Below are positions 19,425-26,507 of a stretch of DNA of 40,150 bases, in pieces. Under the pieces are notes generated by a model. It saw nothing but the letters and a program-made list of their open reading frames with translations. It had not been told where the DNA came from and did no database searches. A program made the position numbers and the translations under genes. The stretch lies in assembly GCA_007571315.1 (NCBI GenBank), contig RKRP01000082.1:1-40150 (forward strand), in the 5' to 3' direction. Numbering within the stretch: the stretch's first letter is position 1; each line of letters starts with the position of its first letter. The stretch comes from Gammaproteobacteria bacterium. GTDB lineage: Bacteria; Pseudomonadota; Gammaproteobacteria; Steroidobacterales; Foliamicaceae.

Positions 19425-19428
19425 TGAT

Positions 19429-20847
19429 TCAACCTCCTTGATTTTGGACTTCGGTTGGCAGTATGTCGCCGTCCGTAATCTCGAGAATTTGCATTAGCTC
19501 CCTCCGGGTAAATTGATGCGCTTGAGAATCGCTTGATCCCGAATCCACCATATTATCGAACAAGAGCTCTTTTCGTTCCAAAATGTTTGCTATTCGCTCT
19601 TCGATTGAGTCACAGACCAAAAACCGGATTACATGCAAGGGATATTCTCGTTCAAACCGGTGTGCCCTGAAAATCGCCTGAGATTCAACTGCCGGGTTCC
19701 ACCATCTGTCAAATAACACGACATGCGTAGCTTCGCCCAGATTTAGACCCACGCCCCCTGCTTTCAGCGAAACAAGCAAAGCACGAGGAGTATCTGCCTT
19801 CCTGAAGTGGTTCATTGCTTCATATCTGGCTGATGCAGACATGGAACCTGTCAGGAGATCATGCGGGATTCCAAGTCTCTTGGAAATCCATTGAAGCGTC
19901 TTGACGAATTGCGAGAATATGAGGATGCGGGCAGACCCTCCTGCGCTATCCGCAATAGCCTCCAAGGCTTCAAGTTTGGATGAAGCATTGTCTGCTGAGC
20001 TGTAATTGCACAAAATCTTCAACTTGGTTATCAGCCCCAGTAAGGCAGTGCTTGAATCCGTACCCATTTGTTCTGTTCTCAACGTGTCAACTCTCTCCAT
20101 CCATAGCCCGTCGTACTCTTGTCGCTGGGGGGCTGTGAGTTCCAACTGTAAGTCTTGAAAGATGACGGGCGGCAATTCCTTTCGAACATCGACTTTGCGC
20201 CTCCTGAGCATGAGCGATTCAATCTGCGCCGCCAAATTAGCCGTGGACATGCCTTTGCGCATAGAAGGATTCAGAAAACCTAGAATTGACATTAGGTCAT
20301 CCTCGCTGTTTTCCAGTGGCGTGGCGGAGAGCGCCCAGGCTCGAGTTCGTGGCAAGATGCGGCAGCCAAGAGCAGTGGCGGAATTCCTGTTCTTTATCCG
20401 CTGCGCTTCATCAAGAATGACTAGATCGAAAGTCCCGGAGGGTATGCGGTCAATGGCATCCTGGCGAATTTGTTCATATGAGCCAACAAGAACAGGAATA
20501 GGGAGCAGGTAATATGCTTCGCGTGATTTGCTCGGCCCTTGTATCAGCCTTGTCGTTAGCGAGGGCGACCAAGTTCCCAACTCACTCATCCAATTGGCAG
20601 TCAATGATGCCGGGGCAACAATCAACGCGCGGTTTATATCGTTATTTCCATTTAGGAGCAATGCCAGCGCCACGGCTGTTTGCACCGTCTTTCCCAGCCC
20701 CATTTCGTCTGCGAGCAGAGCAGACCTCGAACGGTAAAGGTAAGCTACTCCTTCCCATTGGTAATCATGTAGTTTCTTGGGGACATTGAGCTGGCTCTCA
20801 GCAAGACTCCGAAGTTTTCCGGCGTCCGGCATCAGGCGAATTTCCAC
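19429..20847 (-). CDS. Compact SNF2-family helicase/ATPase
   Basis: LHDYQWEGVAYL, LLADEMGLGKTVQT (Walker A), DLVILDEAQRIKN (motif II), SATPLEN, SLKAGGVGLNLGEATHVVLFDRWWNPAVESQAIFRAHR (motifs V/VI). Confidence 0.93.
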   Translation of the reverse strand: MEIRLMPDAGKLRSLAESQLNVPKKLHDYQWEGVAYLYRSRSALLADEMGLGKTVQTAVALALLLNGNNDINRALIVAPASLTANWMSELGTWSPSLTTRLIQGPSKSREAYYLLPIPVLVGSYEQIRQDAIDRIPSGTFDLVILDEAQRIKNRNSATALGCRILPRTRAWALSATPLENSEDDLMSILGFLNPSMRKGMSTANLAAQIESLMLRRRKVDVRKELPPVIFQDLQLELTAPQRQEYDGLWMERVDTLRTEQMGTDSSTALLGLITKLKILCNYSSADNASSKLEALEAIADSAGGSARILIFSQFVKTLQWISKRLGIPHDLLTGSMSASARYEAMNHFRKADTPRALLVSLKAGGVGLNLGEATHVVLFDRWWNPAVESQAIFRAHRFEREYPLHVIRFLVCDSIEERIANILERKELLFDNMVDSGSSDSQAHQFTRRELMQILEITDGDILPTEVQNQGG

Positions 20848-22610
20848 ACCCTGACCGCGACCTTCGCCATTTCATTTTGTCTGTGTTGAACTGACTCCGG
20901 GTTCCAACCGGAAAATTCTGTGATTTTTCGTGTGATCTTTAGGCCACTGTTCCTATAGCTTTCCACTTTCTTGCCAAAATTACCGTTAAATTCGGGTCCG
21001 GGCTTGTTATCTGCCGGCCCCATCAGCGTGAGATTACCCAGTCTGTGTACCCATGCGCCCTTATCTATATCCAAGAAGCCATCCCAACTTTCCCAATGAT
21101 CAGGAGACTTTGGGAGTATGTGTTCTATCGTGCACATCTCTTGATTCAAAATCTGGAAATCTGCCTGAACTTCAGTGTTGATTCCCAGCAAGAATAGCTT
21201 GATCTTTCTCTTGCCTGTCATCCTTGATTCAGCCATCGTTTTGCGAAACCTGGAATCATCTAGCACACCATACGCTGCGTGATCACATTCATGCAGAAAT
21301 CGTGCAAAGCCAGCGTCTGAAAGATCATCAACCGTCATGATTTCTTTAGAGAAATTCGCAAAGGCGGATTCAAAGCGTGAAGGTTCAAATTTTGGCGCTA
21401 CAAAAGCCGTCCTTAGCACGAATGCGCTCAATAGCCGAAGATTTTTGTTGATCACTTTAGCAATGCGCTTTCTATGGCGTAGGTCGGTTTCTTTCAGGTA
21501 CCGGGTCAGCAGGGCGAATACTAGAGGCTGAGCGACTTTATATCCGTTCAGCTCCTTGAGATAGACGGAGATATTTCTTTTCGAATTGGTAGTTCTCGAA
21601 TCAACTTTGAAAGGCTGGATCAAATCTGGGCTTGGAACTGGAGCCGTGATTGTGCGAAACAGCTCGAGTTGCTCCCGCGACGTTATTTGTTTCGTAAGCG
21701 TAAATGCGTAATCAGCGCGCGTTTGTGATTCGACCTGCCTTTTGTCACCTTGAGTCAGAATTGCACGCCGGGCATCACGGTAGAACTGATCCTTGCGAAG
21801 AAACCCAAATATGCATTGCAACTGACATCGCATGTATTCCTCAGCCTTTATGGCATTTGGAAACACAGGCCGAATGTCTTCGAGATGTTCATGGATTTTT
21901 TTTCTTCTCTCGGCTTCGCCCTCAGAGTTGAAATAGGAATACAGATGATTCCGAATAAGGTCCAGTGCGCCCAAAGTTTTTCCTCGATAATTGAGCGTCT
22001 CAAATACAGCGTTTGAATCAATGCTTGCAGGTACCCAGAGGCACGCGATTTCAAGCCTCTGTAGGACGTAGGTTAGGTATTTTTCACACAGTTCCGTACT
22101 CATCCCCGAGAAGAAGCCGCTAACTTCCCTCCAGGCTACCGTGAATTTGCCATTAGTTCCAATGGTATTTCCGCAAATCACTTGTTTGAAGTGCATCTCG
22201 TCGTTTTGCGGCGGGGTGATTCGTGGAGTGTAGTGATTTGCGTCATCCAGTTTCCATGCGCTTCGCCGGTGTAGGTCGAACAGCAACTGCAAAGCCAGTC
22301 CTTCGTACTGAGAGCCCGGAGATTGAAGGGCAAAGTGTCGACAAAGTACTGCGCAAATGATTGACAGAGTGATCATCCGCTGCTGCCCATCGTTGATTTC
22401 CCAAAGCCCTTCTTCGATGCGCACAAGCATCACGGCACCAAGAAAGTAGCATTCCCGGCCTTCTTCCATAGCACCAGCAATGTCGTGCAGCAGGTCGCGA
22501 ACATGCCTGCGGTCCCAGTCGTAGTATCTTTGGTGCCAAGGAACCCGAAACCGCCCTTTATGAAATAGCTCGGAGCACAACATCGCTTCGGACTTGATGG
22601 TGGTGCTCAT
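20832..22610 (-). CDS. DUF262 + C-terminal HNH (DUF1524-like) protein, GmrSD/SspE-type architecture
   Basis: N-terminal RFRVPWHQRYYDWDRRHVRDLLHDI...YFLGAVMLV...WEINDGQQRMITLSII (DUF262); FETLNYRGKTLGALDLIRN; C-terminal CTIEHILPKSPDHWESW...HRLGNLTLMGPADNKPGPEFNGNFGKKVESY (HNH/DUF1524). Confidence 0.88.
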   Translation of the reverse strand: MSTTIKSEAMLCSELFHKGRFRVPWHQRYYDWDRRHVRDLLHDIAGAMEEGRECYFLGAVMLVRIEEGLWEINDGQQRMITLSIICAVLCRHFALQSPGSQYEGLALQLLFDLHRRSAWKLDDANHYTPRITPPQNDEMHFKQVICGNTIGTNGKFTVAWREVSGFFSGMSTELCEKYLTYVLQRLEIACLWVPASIDSNAVFETLNYRGKTLGALDLIRNHLYSYFNSEGEAERRKKIHEHLEDIRPVFPNAIKAEEYMRCQLQCIFGFLRKDQFYRDARRAILTQGDKRQVESQTRADYAFTLTKQITSREQLELFRTITAPVPSPDLIQPFKVDSRTTNSKRNISVYLKELNGYKVAQPLVFALLTRYLKETDLRHRKRIAKVINKNLRLLSAFVLRTAFVAPKFEPSRFESAFANFSKEIMTVDDLSDAGFARFLHECDHAAYGVLDDSRFRKTMAESRMTGKRKIKLFLLGINTEVQADFQILNQEMCTIEHILPKSPDHWESWDGFLDIDKGAWVHRLGNLTLMGPADNKPGPEFNGNFGKKVESYRNSGLKITRKITEFSGWNPESVQHRQNEMAKVAVRVWKFA

Positions 22611-23755
22611 ACGGATGCGCTCTCATGCTGTGGCGACAGGGCTTTGCGCAAGGCGGAACGACAGTCTTGCCGCACCGAGTCTCTGCGCCAGATATCCTGG
22701 ATCACTTCCACTTCGCCTCGAGAAATCAGTTGTTTCCCAACTCTTAGCTCCAATGCTTGCAATTCAGACAAAATTTTCTTGCGCACCTCAATCCTGAATG
22801 GTCCGCGGACTAGCGTTCCGTTACTTCGCCTGCGGAAGTTGCCATCACGGCGAACTCGCTGACGATTTGAATCATTTTCACGAAGCTCTACCAGCCATTC
22901 CCGAAAATCATAGAGGTGCTCAAACAATCTCACATCTTTGTGTCCCGATTTGATTAGACCCTGCAAGCTTCGATCTTTTTGAACCACCGTGCATGTCCAG
23001 CATCCAAATCTTGGAGAAGTTGTTCCGCATGAAGGGGCATCCTCTTGAGAGAGCACCAATGGACATTCGCCGCCAGCAGCATTTCGGTACAAGGTGATCA
23101 GGTTTTGATGCGTGCCGCCCCATGGGGGGTTCCGCTGCATTAGTGTCAGCCAGACATCCTCGTCTTCAAATTCGGCCAAAGGTGCGAACATTCGGCATCC
23201 TTCCACAGAACTGTGGGGGTTCATTTTGGTCGCGGAAACCCCATGTTTCTCCATATTTCGCCGTCGCGCTGACGATTCGCTCTTGCGTGTCCCAATGAGC
23301 AATACAACTCGCCTGTGTCTGCTTACCAAACTGTCAAGCAAGTGGCTGGTTGGCAGAATCTTCATCCGGTCCGTACACCAACGGAAATTTCGTGTTGGCG
23401 GTATGTAGCCACGCCCGATGACGTTGACCCAAAACGTTTGGTCTATGTGCGGCCGGGTGATTTCTGCGGTGATGGGCAAATCTTGCGACAAGGCTGCGCT
23501 TGAGATTGTCCTTATAGTTTTTCTGAGATGCCTGATGACGAGCGGTGATTCAACAAGCGTGTCATTGCCAATCACGTATAACCTGCGGTTACGCTCAGAC
23601 GCTTCCAGATCTGCCAGCAGTTCCCAAACAAGTTGCAACAGGAGTGTGGAGTCCTTTCCGCCTGAGTAAGCAACTACCCAAGGATCAGTGTGCGCCCGCA
23701 TGTATTCGGTACGCAGCACTTCTTTGGCGCACATGAGTTTTTCTGGAATATTCAT
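22607..23755 (-). CDS. dndC: DndC-like phosphoadenosine-phosphosulfate-reductase-family protein (ATP-pyrophosphatase / Fe-S)
   Basis: AYSGGKDSTLLLQLVWELL (PP-loop), GNDTLVESPLVI, NFRWCTDRMKI, GGECPLVLSQEDAPSCGTTSPRFGCWTCTVVQKDRSL (DndC-type Fe-S cysteines). Start set to ATG 23755 (MNIPEKLM), preceded by GAGAGGAG; the longer ORF runs to 23809. Confidence 0.9.
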   Translation of the reverse strand: MNIPEKLMCAKEVLRTEYMRAHTDPWVVAYSGGKDSTLLLQLVWELLADLEASERNRRLYVIGNDTLVESPLVIRHLRKTIRTISSAALSQDLPITAEITRPHIDQTFWVNVIGRGYIPPTRNFRWCTDRMKILPTSHLLDSLVSRHRRVVLLIGTRKSESSARRRNMEKHGVSATKMNPHSSVEGCRMFAPLAEFEDEDVWLTLMQRNPPWGGTHQNLITLYRNAAGGECPLVLSQEDAPSCGTTSPRFGCWTCTVVQKDRSLQGLIKSGHKDVRLFEHLYDFREWLVELRENDSNRQRVRRDGNFRRRSNGTLVRGPFRIEVRKKILSELQALELRVGKQLISRGEVEVIQDIWRRDSVRQDCRSALRKALSPQHESASV

Positions 23756-23805
23756 GTGACTCCTCTCGGTACCGCCCGGTAATCCATCCATAAGGTTTTT
23801 CGGCC

Positions 23806-25065
23806 TCATGCCAATACCGCATGGCTTGTTTCATCAGGTACCTTAAAGTTCTTCTTGGATGGTTGCTGCTTTTTCAGACCTTTGGATAATTGGCGCAACA
23901 TGTTTACAGCTTCGGCAACATGCGCTGCGGCGAAATCAACTTCCGCTTCATTGGTGTACCTCCCAAGGCTGAAGCGCACAGAGCAATTTGCAAGTTGTTC
24001 GGGAACACCAAGCGAACTCAGCACATGTGATGATTCAATATGCGAGGATGTGCAGGCGGAGCCCGAGGAAAACGCAATGTTTGGCATGGACATCATTAGA
24101 GATTCACTTGCTACTCCAGAGAAACCAACATTTAGTATTCCCGGAGTCCGGTATTCTTGATTGCCGTTGAAGAAGGAATACTCAATGGCAGCCAGATGCG
24201 AGCGCAATGCAGTATCTAGCGCTGTGATCACCTGCATGTCCTGATCTCTGCATTCGTTGGCCAATTTCGCTGCTGCGCCCATACCAACGATTTGATGCGT
24301 TGGTAAGGTGCCAGAACGGACACCCCGTTCCTGGTTGCCCCCATGCATCTGCGGTTCAATTGGAAAGTGGCGCCTGCCACGAACGAATAAGGCCCCCACC
24401 CCCTTTGGGCCGTACATTTTGTGTGCGCTCAGCGAGATTAGATCCGCCTTGATTTCACGAGTATTTATCGGCAATCGTGCGGCACTTTGCGCTGCGTCCA
24501 CATGGAATACTATTCCTCTGGCGCGGGTGATTTCCGAGATGGTGCTGGTGTCTGTAATCGTGCCTACTTCATTATTTACGTGCATCAGGGAAACTAGGAA
24601 TGTGTCCTCTGTCAATGCGTCCTGCACTATTTCTGGGCAAATCATGCCTTGCGAATCCGGCTTGAGAAAGGTGACCTGATAACCCTTATCCGCCAATTGG
24701 AGGCATGTATCTATGACAGCCTTGTGCTCCAAACCTGAAGTCACGATATGCCGCTTGCCGTCCGGATTGGCGTAAGCCACGCCTTTGATTGCCAAGTTGA
24801 TTGATTCCGTTGCTCCCGAGGTCCAATAGACTTCTTCAGGATTGGCGCTAATCAGTTCAGCCACTTGCTCTCTGGCGCGCTCAACTGCTTGCTCCGCCTC
24901 TCTGCCGAAGCGGTGAGACCGAGAAGAGGGATTACCAAACATTCCATCCAATCCCAAGTAACGATTCATTTCAGCAACTACTTGAGGAGCTACGGGATTG
25001 GTGGCTGCGTAGTCAAGATAGACACTCTTGCCTTCTACAGCCGACAAATTTAACTGTGTGCTCAC
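23806..25065 (-). CDS. Cysteine desulfurase (IscS/DndA-like)
   Basis: VYLDYAATNPVAPQVV, TSGATESINLAIKG, HVNNEVGTI, HVDAAQSAARL, SLSAHKMYGPKGVGALFVR (PLP Lys), SSGSACTSSHIESSHVL (catalytic Cys), GRYTNEAEVDF. GTG start with AAGGA upstream. Confidence 0.92.
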   Translation of the reverse strand: MSTQLNLSAVEGKSVYLDYAATNPVAPQVVAEMNRYLGLDGMFGNPSSRSHRFGREAEQAVERAREQVAELISANPEEVYWTSGATESINLAIKGVAYANPDGKRHIVTSGLEHKAVIDTCLQLADKGYQVTFLKPDSQGMICPEIVQDALTEDTFLVSLMHVNNEVGTITDTSTISEITRARGIVFHVDAAQSAARLPINTREIKADLISLSAHKMYGPKGVGALFVRGRRHFPIEPQMHGGNQERGVRSGTLPTHQIVGMGAAAKLANECRDQDMQVITALDTALRSHLAAIEYSFFNGNQEYRTPGILNVGFSGVASESLMMSMPNIAFSSGSACTSSHIESSHVLSSLGVPEQLANCSVRFSLGRYTNEAEVDFAAAHVAEAVNMLRQLSKGLKKQQPSKKNFKVPDETSHAVLA

Positions 25066-25264
25066 CGCTTAGTCCTTATGCAAGTGCTTTGATCCATCTG
25101 GGGACACTAGTGGCGCAGCAATAGATCGCACGCTGGCAGCAAATGATTTTGCAAGCATAACTGTTTTTGCTAGTGGCCATTTGTTTCCGCTCGAAGTTAA
25201 TGATTACTGGATATGCGTGGATTTCCATACTTTAAACCTGCGCGTACGCGGCAATATGCGCTGC

Positions 25265-26482
25265 TCAGGAGGGCAGCAGCTCCTTGAGGGGGACGGAAGC
25301 GTCGGCGAGCAGGTTGGGGTCTGGGGAGACTTGCGCGGCGATCAATTTTTTGCCGGCCATGAATTCGCGCGGGCTGGATATGGCTTCGACGGCGCTCAAG
25401 CGGCCGTTGCGGAGGCGAAATGCCGCGAAGGCGCCGTCGCCGGGATTGCCCCGCAGCACCGTTTCGTCATCCGGAGCCGCCACGCCTGCGATTTGCAGCT
25501 TGGCCTGATACTGGTCGGACCAGAACCAGGGCGCGCCGGAATACGCCTTGGGATTGCCCAGGATCACGGAGGCTGCCACCTGCCCGTGGTCCACGGCGTT
25601 CTGGACCGATTCCAGGCGAATCGCCGTTCCCAGCAGCGTGTTTACGGCGCGCGCGCAATCGCCGGCGGCCAGGACGGACTCGTCTTCGGTGCGGCAGTAC
25701 TCGTCGGCGCATACTCCGTTGTCCTCGCGCAGGCCGCATTCCCGGGCCAGCGAGGAGGACGGCAGCACGCCAATCCCTACCACCACCGCGTCGGCCGGAA
25801 AGCTTCCGCCCGTGGTTTCAACGCCTTCAACGCGGTTTTCGCCGGCAAAACCGCGAACCTGCGCCCCGGTGTGAATCCGCACCCCGGATTGCCGGTGCAG
25901 ATCAGCCACCCAGTTCGCCACTTCGGCGCTAACCACCCGGCTCATCACTCGCGGCAGGGCCTCGAGCACAGTAACGGCCGCACCCATCCTGGTGGCTGTG
26001 GCCGCCACTTCCAGGCCGATGTAGCCGCCGCCCACAACAACAATCCGCCGTCCCGCCGCGAGTTCCGCGCGCAAGCGGCTGGAGTCATTCAGCGAGCGCA
26101 GGTAATGGATGCCGGACAGGTCGCCGCCCGGCACCTCCAGGCGCCGCAGGCTGCTTCCGGTGGCCAGCACCAGGCGGTCGTAGCGAATTTCTCCGCCGGT
26201 GTCCAGCGTGGCGCGCTTTTGCCGGCGGTCGATCGACACCACCCGCCGCCCGAGCAGCAACTCAACGCCCCTGGATTGGTAATACTCCGGCTGCCGCAGC
26301 AGCAGGCGCCGCCGGTCGAATTGTCCGCTCAGGTATTGCTTGGACAGCGGCGGGCGCTGATAGGGGACGGCGCCTTCCTCGCTGACCAGCGTAATCGGCC
26401 CCTCGTGCCCGCCCTGGCGAAGCGACGCAATCAACTGCGCCGCGGCCTGGCCGCCGCCAACGATCAGAACGCCCTCACCCAT
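25265..26482 (-). CDS. FAD-dependent NAD(P)H ferredoxin/rubredoxin-reductase-like oxidoreductase
   Basis: VLIVGGGQAAAQLIASLRQ, RPPLSKQYLSG, LVLATGSSLRRL, IVVVGGGYIGLEVAATA, SVLAAGDCA, VESVQNAVDHGQVAA-like segment and reductase C-terminal domain. Confidence 0.9.
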   Translation of the reverse strand: MGEGVLIVGGGQAAAQLIASLRQGGHEGPITLVSEEGAVPYQRPPLSKQYLSGQFDRRRLLLRQPEYYQSRGVELLLGRRVVSIDRRQKRATLDTGGEIRYDRLVLATGSSLRRLEVPGGDLSGIHYLRSLNDSSRLRAELAAGRRIVVVGGGYIGLEVAATATRMGAAVTVLEALPRVMSRVVSAEVANWVADLHRQSGVRIHTGAQVRGFAGENRVEGVETTGGSFPADAVVVGIGVLPSSSLARECGLREDNGVCADEYCRTEDESVLAAGDCARAVNTLLGTAIRLESVQNAVDHGQVAASVILGNPKAYSGAPWFWSDQYQAKLQIAGVAAPDDETVLRGNPGDGAFAAFRLRNGRLSAVEAISSPREFMAGKKLIAAQVSPDPNLLADASVPLKELLPS

Positions 26483-26507
26483 GATGAAGCGCGCCGCCTT
26501 TGCCGAT

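Noticed and set aside
16866-25065. Canonical Dnd, Ssp, BREX or Dpd system
   Set aside because: No recognisable DndB (DGQHR), DndD, DndE, SspB or SspC; no PglZ or BREX methyltransferase; no TGT-like DpdA. The gene set only partly overlaps each.
25066-25264. Promoter for the island operon in the 200-bp intergenic gap
   Set aside because: The region is AT-rich and suitably placed, but I could not identify a convincing -35/-10 pair by eye.
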